From contig NW_004440274.1 in assembly GCF_000330505.1 (NCBI RefSeq), positions 3,051 through 33,765 of the forward strand: 30,715 bases of DNA, read 5' to 3'. The notes under the pieces are model-generated. The model worked only from the letters and a program-made list of their open reading frames with translations, was not told the DNA's origin and ran no database searches. Below, one piece after another: positions 20,754 through 30,598 of this stretch. A program made the translations under genes and the position numbers. The first letter of the stretch is position 1, and each line of letters begins with the position of its first letter. Origin of the DNA: Entamoeba invadens IP1 (taxonomy: Eukaryota > Evosea > Mastigamoebida > Endamoebidae).

Positions 20754-23700
20754 TAGAGTTCGCACCCGATACCTAAAATAACCACACTTTTTAAACTGTT
20801 ATACCAAAATTACATTTTTGTCATTTTGAATAAAACAATTAATTTTTGGCAAAAAAACGACTAAAAATGTCTTAAATATGACACGTTTTAACTATAAAAT
20901 ATAAAAATGGGAAAAAACAAATTAGAAATCAAAAAGGTATTGAAAAACAAATCTGTAAAAACATATGATTAATTGTCAAAAACAAAATAATTATTTGTTT
21001 TTTAAAATATTTGTATAAAACGTTTTTTTAGTCGTTGATTGCTCTTTTTAAAACAAAAAAATATTTCAAGCATAATTAATAAAAAGTTAACAACTCACCA
21101 CATACCATTTGATTTTTTTGTATATTTTTATAAAAAAATAATAATTCATTCTGTTTTTTGAACCAATGATTTTTTTCAAGTAATAATAATTATATTTGAA
21201 ACAATTAACTATTATAATTATTTAATAATATTTAAAACTCTTTAAAATGTCAATGAAATACACTTAAACTAAATAATCAAAATGTCTTCATTTGTGTGGA
21301 AGTATATTATAAAAAACCATTCAAATGCCAAAAACACTTGAACAACGATGAAGAGTTAAAATGTTCAAAATGTGGCACATATTGTATATGCAAGATATGT
21401 CAAAAAAGTAAAAAAGAATGGCTACATTTATATTCCGAAGATAAATCAACATCGTCACTTATTAAGCATTTGTATACCCAACACGAGACAACAATTGGAA
21501 TTGTAGACCTTGACTACAGTTCTGTGTTCAGCTTTTTCAATGACATTTCTAAAAAAGTCAACATGTTACTATTCAAATTCTTTATTATTGCTGGAATATC
21601 TTTGTGTCAAATTGAAAACGAATATCTAATAAGACTTTTTCAATTTTTAAATCCGAACATACGTCTTTGTCGTTCCACGTTGTTTAGAACAGGCTGTCTT
21701 AATAAAGTGTATCAAGAAGAATATATTTCAATGAAAGAAAAGGTGTTGAAGTTGCAATTTACAGGTTCATTTTATTATTCAATTTCAACTAATGTGATGA
21801 CAAGATTTAGTAATTCGTATTCGACAATAACAATGCACTATCTGAATTTTGATTTTAAATGCCACAATGAAGTCATTGATATTTGCGTTTTTAACCAACA
21901 ACACACAGGTGCAAATATACACAAACAAACTGAAAAAATAGTAAAAGAGTTTAAAATATCCAAGTCTTTGATCGCAGTGGTTGCTGATAGTTGTGCAAAT
22001 AATAGGCAACTTGATACAATATGCGGCTTAAAATTGGACTGTATTGTTCATTGTGTCAATTTGATTTTTGTTGATTTGTTAAAAGCAATTCCCGAGTTAA
22101 AAGTTGTTTTAAAGTCATTAAATCAACTTTCTAAAGCAGTCCAAGTGTCACATGTAATCAAGGAAAATCTTATAAATGCGTGTTCCAAAAACGGTGAAAC
22201 GTATAGCACACCATCAACGTTTGTAGTGACGCGGTTTGGCACTGTATTCAATGTTGTTGACAGAGCGATAAAAATGAAAAAATCTATAAATGAAACAAAA
22301 CAAAAAATCCAATTTCAATAAAACAATGGGAAGATCTTTCAAAGCTTTTGGATTTCTTCAAACAATTGGATAAAATTTATTATTCTCTTTCCTCGAACGA
22401 CAAGATAACTAGTTGTTTTGTGTTGGAAGAGCTTGAAATATTATGGAATACAATAAAAACAGACAATAACATGAGTTGGAAGAACAGTGAAAATAAAGAA
22501 AATGAAATATTGCCGAAAAAAACGTATAATAATTCGATCAATACATAACAAAAATGATTCAAGAAAAAACAACGATTTTAAAAAACCACAAAAAACAAAT
22601 TTTAATTTAAGTGCAATTATAAAATCCACAAAGAATACAACAACCAGAACAACATCTTTACTTCGTTTTAATACAAAATATTCCAAGACCATAACTGGAG
22701 TTAATACTAGTAAAATGATACCATCAATAAGCAAAAAATTCCCCAGTTTAATTAAAGCTTCAGGACCTATTGTTGAACACCCAAAAACTTTAAACTGCAA
22801 TGTCTCGTCAACGATATTATCACCTTCTCTTGATGTACACAAATTGACAACAACGCCTTTAACTCAAACTTCTGCAACTCCAATATCAACTAGTTTTACC
22901 ACATGTTCTGTTCAAAACATCGAGACAAAACACGACCTCGTCTGTAATGTTAACTGGAAAAAGATTGCTCAAGACAGTTTAAAAAAACGATTCATTAAAG
23001 TTCTTACATCAGATTCTTATACAATGTCTTGCTTTTTGTACCCTTACACTCGAGACAGATATCTTACTGAAATACAAAAAGAAGAGTGTAAGCAAAAACT
23101 GTTCCAATACACATTAATCATTTGCATATCAAGACGTGTCACTTCAAAAACAATTGCAACAATACAACAAATTGTTATTATAATTGCCAAAGAAATAGAT
23201 CGCTACATGAAAGATGATGGTAAAAATGATTACGGGGATGGCTTTCGTACCCCCGAAGACTTTTGGAAATATGGTAAACATGGTATTTTTCGTGAGATAG
23301 CCAGAAAATATTTTTCTATACAACCAACTTTAATAGACTCGGAACGAGTGTTTAGTTATGTCGATGATGTGTTGCGTCCCGACAAAAGTGTAATGAAACC
23401 TGAAAATGTAGTGAAAATATCTCATCTCAAAATATTGCTCCATTCTCTCAATTTGTAAGTGTTTTAACTTATTTTATTTTAAATATTTTTTATCATAAAG
23501 TTTGATAATAAATATAAAAATGGATTATTAAAAGTGGTAAATATATGCGTTTTTATGTGAATTATAAATTAAAAACAAAAATTGGTTTGGGGGTTAATTT
23601 TTGTTTATTTTATGCTTTTTTTATCAATAATTATATTTTTTGTTAATTTTACTTTTGTGTTATTTTTTAAGTTCTGTTTCTTTTTTGGTATAGTTTTTCA

Positions 23701-23850
23701 ATTATTTATAAACTAAATTGAGATTATTTATAAGTTCTATGTCTTGGCTGTTTTCGGTTCTTGGTACAAATTTTGATATAATAAATAATAAACAAAAAAC
23801 TTACATAATATAATAAAATATAACACGTGGACAATCGGGTGCGTAGCCTA
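20754..23850 (+). mobile_element. Complete hAT transposon, 3097 bp
   Basis: The left end TAGAGTTCGCACCCGAT and the reverse complement of the right end TAGGCTACGCACCCGAT differ at only three of 17 bases. Perfect 8-bp duplications, AACATTTT, flank the element (20746-20753 and 23851-23858). The 8-bp duplication and the TAG start are standard for hAT elements. The transposase gene lies inside on the + strand (21282-23458). Perfect duplications suggest a fairly recent insertion, yet the gene is damaged, so it was probably mobilised by a transposase made elsewhere, or some of the damage is assembly error. Confidence 0.92.
21282..23458 (+). pseudogene. hAT transposase with BED zinc finger, frameshifted
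   Basis: The start at 21282 (MSSFVWKYIIKNHSNAK) gives the usual opening of a BED domain. The frame then shifts, and the zinc ligands follow as CKIC and HLYTQH. Core segments are STNVMTRFSNSYSTITMHYL, VVADSCANN (second catalytic Asp), CIVHCVNL and VVTRFGTVFNVVDRAIK. A middle part lies in another frame (22315-22520, QWEDLSKLLDFFKQLDKIYY). The C-terminal dimerisation domain is intact (DFWKYGKHGIFREIARKYFS, SERVFSYVDDVLRPD, LKILL). Where the family has a catalytic Asp in TDxW, this copy has Asn and Met (TNVM, codon AAT at 21791-21793). Frame changes fall near 21330, at an A6 run (22302-22307) and at an A7 run (22516-22522). Confidence 0.85.
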
Positions 23851-23858
23851 AACATTTT
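23851..23858. repeat. 8-bp target-site duplication, right
   Basis: AACATTTT directly follows the right terminal repeat (ATCGGGTGCGTAGCCTA) and matches 20746-20753 exactly. Confidence 0.9.
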
Positions 23859-24004
23859 AGACAGTCTTCATATTATTAATAATTATATAAATTTAACTCC
23901 ACTTATACAATAAAACAATTAAATTTTGTTTTCTTAATATCTTTCTCATAATTTTCTTGTGTTCTCTATGCTTCTCCTTGTTCTAACAATAATAACGCTT
24001 GTTC

Positions 24005-24765
24005 ATTAATTATATTTGGACACCCCCATGAAAACCATTTTCAAATCTTTTACTGCTTCCAAATTCTGCACATTAGCCAGTTTTGAACACATTTGAAAAC
24101 AAATCAATGAACAAATCCCATTATTTGCGATGTTAATACTTTCTAATGAGACGCACAAATAAAATGCTCTCTCCCCAATTATATTGACATTTTCAGGAAA
24201 GTTGAGTTGTTTGAGTTTTGTGTACGATTATAACGCTTCTTGTTCGTTTTTTTAAATTAAGGGTAAAAATACAACTTTACTGAGATTGCCACAAATTGAA
24301 AAACAGCAACCTTCAACGACTTCTAAGTAACGTGGAAGAGTGATTTCTCATAATGAAGTACACATCTCAAAGGCAAATTCACCGATATAAGAGACATGTA
24401 TTGAAAGCTCAAGACTCTTAAGTATAAAGCAATTGTAAAAAACTTTTATTGACAATTTCCTTGATGTGGGAAGGTAGGGACACATAACTTTAATTTTCAC
24501 GATCACAGAATATAGAGTTTCCTATTGTAACCACACGACTGGGGATAGCACAGGATGATATATATTTATTACAAAAAGTGTTGTTTGAAATACGACTAAC
24601 TATTTATGGAATTTCATCATTTGTGTTTGCGTCACTCGAGTTAAACTCAACAAATGGTTAATGTATTTTACTATTTTGTTGTGTTTTAGTTGTTGTGTAT
24701 TTTACATAGTATTGCACAGAGCGTAGTTCAACTTCAATATCGTTAAAAAATTCATCATCATATGT
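24005..24765 (-). pseudogene. BspA-like leucine-rich-repeat protein pseudogene
   Basis: No long frame survives, but reading the minus strand across frames gives the Treponema/BspA-type LRR pattern repeatedly. Examples are AIPSRVVTIGNSIFC, LPSHIKEIVNKSF, HVSYIGEFAFEMCTSL then EITLPRYLEVVEGCCFSICG, and LNFPENVNIIGERAFYLCVS with LESINIANN. Upstream of these lies EVELRSVQYYVKYTTTKTQ, with PFVEFNSSDAN further on, like the N-terminal region before the repeats. Entamoeba species carry very large families of such proteins. At least two frameshifts and several stops are present, and the usual extreme N-terminus is missing. It is adjacent to the right end of the hAT element (154 bases away), so it may have been damaged before or after that insertion. 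Confidence 0.75.
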
Positions 24766-24870
24766 ATATAAACATTATATATTATAATTAATTGAATATC
24801 AATTTAAAATGTAAAAAGTGTGATAAAAACAAAATAACAATAAAACACAAATAATAAAAAGTTATTTAAG

Positions 24871-25374
24871 TTAATAAACAACAACACTTTTTGGTGTGAA
24901 TTTGTCATTATCAGTCAACTGGTTGTGTTTGGCAGTGTACACAGATGGTGTGCAATAACCCACGTCCTTGCCTTTCTTGAACACCGCTATATCGTCATTT
25001 TTACTCAATGCAAATAGATATATAGATGTTTGAAAACCAATATACAATTCACTACATTTGTAATCTCCACTTTTCCAAAACTTTTTTGTATTCACAATTC
25101 CATTTCTCATGAGTGAAAAAATATATGAATTGTTACTGTTAATATTATTGCCAACAGCATTAATATTACCGGTGTACACGCCACCAAACTTGTTGTGATT
25201 TGTGTCTTCTACCAAAAAGTACAAGTTGCTCTTGTTAATAACTTTTGCATCAAATACTGACTTGTTTGTTGACCAGTCGTCTTTGTCAGAGTCAAACACA
25301 ACATTTTCAATCTTCTTTCCTGTCAATTTCTCAAGACCGTCTTCTTCATTCAGTGTGATGTGTTTGCGTTTCAT
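24871..25374 (-). CDS. TLDc-domain protein (C-terminal part), 167 aa
   Basis: The frame MKRKHITLNEEDGLEKLTG leads into a TLDc domain. Its features are IENVVFDSDKDDWST, INKSNLYFLVEDTNHNKFGG, YIFSLMRNG, then SELYIGFQTSIYLFALSKND and FTPKSVVVY at the end. TLDc domains occur in eukaryotic proteins linked to oxidative-stress protection and V-ATPase regulation; Entamoeba has many copies, usually with an N-terminal coiled coil. The coiled-coil frame 62 bases upstream supplies such a partner, but the frames differ and TAA lies three codons before this ATG, so the gene is either split or joined by an intron I could not identify. Function of this copy is unknown. Confidence 0.75.
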   Translation of the reverse strand: MKRKHITLNEEDGLEKLTGKKIENVVFDSDKDDWSTNKSVFDAKVINKSNLYFLVEDTNHNKFGGVYTGNINAVGNNINSNNSYIFSLMRNGIVNTKKFWKSGDYKCSELYIGFQTSIYLFALSKNDDIAVFKKGKDVGYCTPSVYTAKHNQLTDNDKFTPKSVVVY

Positions 25375-25435
25375 TCTTTTTTATATTTTTGCTCTTTTAT
25401 TTTTTTCGCTGCAATGAAATGTTTAATTCCATTGA

Positions 25436-25822
25436 CTAAGTTGTACTTTGCTTGTATAATATTGTTGATTGGTCTTCAAATGGTTTTGTGTCGACTTTGT
25501 ATTTTTCCTCAAGAAGTGCTATTCTGACATTACATATCTCAAACAACTTATCTTTGTCATTTTGCGATAAATACGTAACTATTTCACTTTTGATTTTGTT
25601 TGATGTGTTGTCCAATTTGTCAACAAAATTGTTAAGTGAAGTTTTAATATTATTCTTCTTTGCAACTATCTCATCAATCTTGTCGAAGTGTCCCTCTGCA
25701 TTTTCAATGCGCTGTATTATGTCAAGTGACTTGTCATCAACAAAAATTGAATCCATTTTAGATTTGTGGAGGTATGACACTGTTTTTGTTTCTTTTATGC
25801 AAAGCGTTTTAAGTGCATTCAA
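25436..25822 (-). CDS. Coiled-coil N-terminal part of the TLDc gene
   Basis: The frame is open from about 25855 (after a TAA) down to 25436. It has no ATG at its head: the first in-frame Met is in SKMDSIFVDDKSLDIIQRIE. The sequence is helical with heptads (IVAKKNNIKTSLNNFVDKLD, KLFEICNVRIALLEEKYKVD). In the usual Entamoeba architecture this type of region precedes TLDc, and the TLDc frame follows on the same strand. The missing start and the frame change to the downstream part suggest a recently broken gene or sequence errors. Taken alone it would be a hypothetical coiled-coil protein. Confidence 0.55.
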   Translation of the reverse strand: MNALKTLCIKETKTVSYLHKSKMDSIFVDDKSLDIIQRIENAEGHFDKIDEIVAKKNNIKTSLNNFVDKLDNTSNKIKSEIVTYLSQNDKDKLFEICNVRIALLEEKYKVDTKPFEDQSTILYKQSTT

Positions 25823-26200
25823 TTCGTTTTCCGTTGTTTGTTTTTGATAGCTTTACATATTTATAATTTATATGACACTAATAACTAAATATGTGTTTAA
25901 TTTATTTTTAATAAAAAAAAGAAACATGTTTATGAGATTTTATAATTTTTATAAAAATTTTAAAAAAATTTTAGAATATTATTTAATTTTACTATCAATT
26001 TTTTATAATAAAGTACTTACTTATAGTCGGGCGATAAAGGGTTAATTTGAGACAGAATTGGTTAATTTGAGTAAAAAACTATAAAATATAATTTTTTTAA
26101 CCATAAAAGTATTAGAAGGGTTTTTTTAATTAACTACTTTGAAGATAATAAAAGAAAACTATAACTTTTTTATTTTAATATAATTCAGTCTTTGAAAACA

Positions 26201-26655
26201 ATGGAAGAAGAAGAGAACGGAACCCTCGATAAAACAACCACAGGCAATCAACATAAAAAAGCAATTCAAATACAAGAAACCAGTTTAATAACTGTATTTC
26301 AATATATATTCATGATGTATATGGTTAAAAAGCCAGAGTTTAATGAATTAACTACAATGTCAATCCTTCAAAGTGTCATGGAATCACTGAAAATTCATCA
26401 TTTGTTGAAATCTTTCGATTTTTCGTTGTTGAACCATTCCCATTGAGAAAGGAAAAGAGAAAGACCATTTTAACACCAAAACAATTGAAGTTGAAGAAGA
26501 GCAGAAAAGAAATGAGACAAAGGAAAAAACAAAAGAAAAATTCTTTAACAAAACAAGTTTCAGACTTCCACAAAAAGTGTTGCGTTTTAGACTTTCACAT
26601 TTTTCTAAGTGAACAAATTGAAATGTTTTTGTTTATTTTTGAAATAGAAATTGAT
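26201..26655 (+). pseudogene. Unrecognised ORF remnant inside the outer element
   Basis: From ATG at 26201 a frame reads MEEEENGTLDKTTTGNQHKK and ends at 26446. A second, shifted frame continues EPFPLRKEKRK, then TILTPKQLKLKKSRKEM with many Lys and Arg, to about 26655. The basic part could be a DNA-binding or nuclear-localisation region of an element-encoded protein, but no helix-turn-helix or catalytic motif is seen. The downstream portion is cut off by the nested insertion at 26661. Confidence 0.35.
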
Positions 26656-26660
26656 AATTA

Positions 26661-27787
26661 AAGTAGGGGGAGTGAAGGGCTTGACGAAACTGAGGGGCTT
26701 GACCTATACTTTTATTATTTTTTTACTATACAGAGTTTTCCCGGTTCTATTTAAAAAATAACAAAAACTATAAATATTTTATAAAAAATGTCAAAGAAAA
26801 AGATTCTTAGCTTATCAAAATAAAATTAAACGTTTTTTTTTGAAAAGAAAAAGTAAACAACCTCATTGTTATGAAGAAAAATGAACGGCTTATTTTCATT
26901 GTTTGAAATAACCAAGAATTAATTCACAAAGTTTTAATTATTTATGTTTCTACGACAGCACAAATACAACTTCTATCTACAAAGGATTTCCTTTAGCAAT
27001 AATAGACAAGTTGTTCCTCACACAAGCCAATTCGTCTCACCATTTGGCTTGTGTATTTGGAGTTGTTAAAACACCAACTTATTGAATACTCTGACAATTA
27101 AAGATTAATTGACGCCAATTTCACAGTAACTGAAGACAGCGAGGTTCAAATTGAATTGATTTTTGGATGAAAGAATATGGTGATAGTGATGGAAGATAAC
27201 GACAAGTTCTAAGAGAACAAGGGGAGCTGAGAGAGCATATTTGTGTTTCAATAGATCGTCATACTAAAAAAGTGTTGGAGGCATTAGAGAGCAAAGCAAC
27301 AACAACATCATTGTTGCATCATATAAGAGTTCTGGTGTTGTTGTAGTCAATATTGGCAAGATCAAGAGAATGTTCATTTTATCGAAGAGGATTCCATGTT
27401 GTTCCAAGAAGACAACGTTGTTTATACCATAGAACACTTGGAATTGTTTGTTCTTCCGCATATACCAACATATTTGGTCAAATCCGAAGAGGAAAGTTTG
27501 CCTTCCAATATCCAAGAGCTAAACCAACAACAAGAACCATATCAAACAAGAAGACTGACGCCTACAGATGACTTTGTTGAGAAACAACTAACAAACACCC
27601 AAGTCGTTTTTAATATGATTTCAAGTTCTGACTTTATGCTAAGGATGAACCAATACTTTTATGGTTTATAAACTATAACTTATAAGTCAAGGTTGTGTTT
27701 TTAAATAGAACATTAAAAATAGTTTTTATTTAAATATAGTAAATAAACCATTAAAAGTATAGGTCAAGCCCCTCACTCCCCCTACTG
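26661..27787. mobile_element. Nested TA-flanked element (Tc1/mariner-like), 1127 bp
   Basis: The reverse complement of the right end is CAGTAGGGGGAGTGAGGGGC, continuing TTGACCTATACTTTT. The left end has AAGTAGGGGGAGTGAAGGGC, then a 17-base partial duplication, then AGGGGCTTGACCTATACTTT. TA lies at 26659-26660 and 27788-27789. The first bases CAGTAGG are shared with the unrelated-length element at 18032-19266, which suggests a common transposase family. The interior has only short broken frames, including a possible LDERIW remnant near 27165 that recalls the mariner DEKW-type segment, and 27396-27671 with no recognisable motif. Confidence 0.75.
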
Positions 27788-27955
27788 TATTCAATTTATA
27801 ATCATTTAAAATAAAAAACTATAATTTATATTAATATTTTAATTATATGTTTATTTTGACCTTTAAATAGATTTTTTAAAAATTATAGTTTCGAAATTAT
27901 ATTTTTCAAAATTAACTACCTTTGTCCCTTTTTAATGCTATTTATTACCCGACTA

Positions 27956-28331
27956 TAATATAATATTTTAACTTGTAGTATATTTAAAGTTTTTGACACC
28001 AAAGTTTACGTCACTGATTTGAAATAACATATGTGTATATATTTACAGTTGACCACTTAATTGTCAAAAATGTATTTCCCATAGATTACATTAAAAATTA
28101 AGTGTAAAAAGTAGAAAGGTTCATCAATTAACATTAAAACATTTAAATCTAGCATAATGATAGTTTTTTAAGTTTAAAACTATTTATTTTACTTTTCAAG
28201 TATTTGGTCTCTGTTTTTTGGTCAATTAAAATATGTGTCTATTTGACAACTATAATATGACCTTTATATTTAAATTTTATATATTTTAATCAAAATTAAT
28301 AAAAACATAAAAAAGTTTTAAAGAAAAATAA
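27956..28331. other. AT-rich spacer
   Basis: Nothing recognisable lies between the outer element and the end of the LRR gene. The last 40 bases serve as the 3' flank of the minus-strand LRR gene. Confidence 0.5.
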
Positions 28332-29948
28332 TTATTTATTCTTCAAAATAAAAGTTTCAATTGATTTTTTCATTCCCGACATTTTCTCGATTTTATCCGC
28401 CTCGACTTTATTAAATTTTGTTTTTTTGAAATTAAACATCTTCGCTGTTTTCATTATTAAACTTTCTACCTCGCACTCCATAAATTCGACACAATCGACG
28501 TTACTAATTTCAATTCTTTTAAATTTTCCTCTATTAAAATCAATTTTCTTCACATCCCCAAATTTAATAGAAACTAAAGCCAAATTTTGTTCATTCAAAC
28601 TAATGTCTAAATTATCAAAATCCAACACAGAGAAATCGACGTCTTCCAAAAAATCACCAAAAGAAATTTCTTTTTGAGTCACAAACAAGAATTTTGCTGC
28701 AAATTCTTTTGACACGACGTCGTCTTTTTTCAATACAAATTTCTTCACATTATTTTCTGAAAACAACATATTATACTTCATGTTGACATCGATCAAATTT
28801 GCATTGCTTTCAGTCATCTTTCCCACAATTTCGACAGTGTCATTTACTTGTTGCAAATTCAAATTTCTCAACTTTTTTTCTGAAAATTTAATGACAGTTC
28901 CAGTGTAATTACTCACAATAATTTCTCTAGGTGCGCACTGTTTACTCACAACATTCCCAGTCACTTCATTTATTTTGATAACTTCGACATTTGTTGGCAG
29001 AATTAATTCGTCGATGTCGCAACGAAGTATTTCAATTTCTTTAATGCAGTCGCACGTTTCTAAGTTAATATTAGCGTTATTAATTTTGATGTGTTCGGTG
29101 TAAAACGCCGAAGAAAAATTCTCTTTGAAGCCAAAGACGTGAACTTTGGTGACAAGACTCAATCGCATCTTCTCCTCAATAACACTAACATCACCACTGA
29201 AGTCTTGTAGTACCATCAACTGATTTGGAATTACAGACTTCCACAAGTCAAGTCCATCTCCAATAAATTCAGTGTGTTTCAAATTGTTGTATAAAAATGT
29301 CGTGTAAACAGTAACATTTTCTGGCAGATTAGAAAGTGTCGAGAGATCAACGTAGTCATCACTGAAAGATTGCGGTGTTAAGATAATCACAAATTTGGTG
29401 TTTTTCATTTTTTTAAAGTCAAGTTTGACAATGTAAGGTACACCTGCTAGTGTCAAGACAAAAGTGACTTTCTGTAGTGTGTCGTGACATATAATTCTCT
29501 CATAAGGAGTGTTGTCAGAAGACACGGAACTGCATGTGATCACAAGTTCTTTTAACTGCTCAAATGCAGTGTAATTGGTGTAGACCATTTCCATCTCTTG
29601 TGCTATAATGCGCATCTTGCGGATTTTGGGAGGAAACCACTTTGTCTTAAACAACTGAGAAACACCCGAAGAATACGACTGCAAGTTCATTTCGACTATT
29701 GGAATGGAATTTGTGTCTATTTTCTTCATTCGTGTTGAGTATGAGTTAAAATATAGTGTTTCTATATTTGGGAAAAAAAGTAGGATCTTTTCAATTGGAG
29801 ACTTCAAAGAAAGTTTGTATGAGTTCACATACATCGATTTGACAGAAGATAAACACTTGTTGTTTATCAAGATAAATTGGAAGACGTCTTCTATTGTTGG
29901 TATATATAAGATGACATTTTTGAGAAATACAGACTCAAGAACAACCAT
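28332..29948 (-). CDS. Leucine-rich-repeat protein, Entamoeba type, 538 aa
   Basis: The largest intact frame, starting at ATG 29948 (MVVLESVFLKNVILYIPTIE). Residues 1-70 form an F-box-like opening typical of Entamoeba LRR families (YIPTIEDVFQFILINNKC, then FFPNIETLYFNS at about 58-69). After that come irregular leucine-rich strands about 20-25 residues apart, for example FEQLKELVITCSS, CIKEIEILRCDIDELILPT, EKKLRNLNLQQVND, FDNLDISLNEQNLALVSIKF and KRIEISNVDCVEF. There is no signal peptide or membrane segment, so a cytosolic protein is likely. Function is unknown; LRRs generally bind proteins. Codon use is AT-biased like the other host genes, and no damage is seen. Confidence 0.8.
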   Translation of the reverse strand: MVVLESVFLKNVILYIPTIEDVFQFILINNKCLSSVKSMYVNSYKLSLKSPIEKILLFFPNIETLYFNSYSTRMKKIDTNSIPIVEMNLQSYSSGVSQLFKTKWFPPKIRKMRIIAQEMEMVYTNYTAFEQLKELVITCSSVSSDNTPYERIICHDTLQKVTFVLTLAGVPYIVKLDFKKMKNTKFVIILTPQSFSDDYVDLSTLSNLPENVTVYTTFLYNNLKHTEFIGDGLDLWKSVIPNQLMVLQDFSGDVSVIEEKMRLSLVTKVHVFGFKENFSSAFYTEHIKINNANINLETCDCIKEIEILRCDIDELILPTNVEVIKINEVTGNVVSKQCAPREIIVSNYTGTVIKFSEKKLRNLNLQQVNDTVEIVGKMTESNANLIDVNMKYNMLFSENNVKKFVLKKDDVVSKEFAAKFLFVTQKEISFGDFLEDVDFSVLDFDNLDISLNEQNLALVSIKFGDVKKIDFNRGKFKRIEISNVDCVEFMECEVESLIMKTAKMFNFKKTKFNKVEADKIEKMSGMKKSIETFILKNK

Positions 29949-29965
29949 TTTATTTGATTTTTTTT

Positions 29966-29988
29966 GTTCGTTGATTTTTTTTTAAATA
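29966..29988 (-). promoter_or_regulatory. Candidate Entamoeba core promoter of the LRR gene
   Basis: On the minus strand TATTTAAA (29988-29981) lies about 33 bases before the ATG and GAAC (29969-29966) about 18 bases before it. Entamoeba core promoters are known to combine a TATA-like element close to GTATTTAAAG with a GAAC element, and 5' leaders are very short. In AT-rich DNA the TATA-like match alone would be weak; the paired order and spacing make it plausible. Confidence 0.45.
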
Positions 29989-30598
29989 ATATAAAAAAGA
30001 GGTTTTGTGCTTTTATTAAATAACAACAAATTATTTTAATACTTTTTTACAAAACATTTTGATACGTTGTTTTATGAAAAATACAATTCATCGATTATTT
30101 GAAGTTATTTGGTACTTTTTGGACAATCAAATATAAACCATTGCAAATCAGATTATTGATATTTATTTCATTGTTTTAGTTTTTCGTGTTTTTTAAACTT
30201 GTTGTTTTCACTAAACTTAATTAATATGTCTACAAAATATGTTAAAAGTCTGAATTCTTTATTATTTATTGACAATGAAACTTTATTTTAATAAATATTT
30301 GATTAATCCATTGTTTTTTCAATAGATTGATTAAAATTTTACTATCATTTTTAGTATATTAATAAAAACTAATATACAGATCAAAATAACAATAATAACG
30401 AAGAATTGTATTGTTTTAGACAATATATTAATTTGAACAATTTAAATAGTTCAAATACAACGAATCCAGAATATAAGTTATGAGAAATTTATTATTTAAT
30501 TATTTTTTAATAATAATGGAATAATATTTAAATATTTGAAATGAAATTATACATGCGTAGACAAATCACTAAATTTTCCCTGTTATTTTTCTTCTTGG
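29989..30598. other. AT-rich intergenic region
   Basis: Upstream of the LRR gene promoter there is only A/T sequence; no frame or repeat can be supported before the possible terminus at 30599. Confidence 0.5.

Larger units (their letters stand above)
26024..27955. mobile_element. TA-flanked inverted-repeat element, 1932 bp, carrying a nested element
   Basis: The left end TAGTCGGGCGATAAAGGG and the reverse complement of the right end TAGTCGGGTAATAAATAG share 15 of 18 bases, strongest over the first eight. TA flanks both sides (26022-26023 and 27956-27957). Without the nested 1127-bp insertion it would be about 800 bp. TA targets point to a Tc1/mariner-type or pogo-type family, but no transposase could be identified, so the class is an inference. 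Confidence 0.65.

Noticed and set aside
20573..20776. Open frame of 67 codons
   Set aside because: Low-complexity Phe/Leu/Ile/Lys translation; it also crosses the left boundary of the hAT element.
22441..22842. 133-codon minus-strand frame
   Set aside because: It lies antisense to the hAT transposase and has no family features.
27264..27515. Minus-strand frame of 83 codons in the nested element
   Set aside because: No motif; it overlaps shifted plus-strand frames and looks like chance in decayed transposon DNA.
28426..29985. Plus-strand frames over the LRR gene (28426-28677, 29704-29985)
   Set aside because: They are shadows of the intact 538-codon minus-strand gene.
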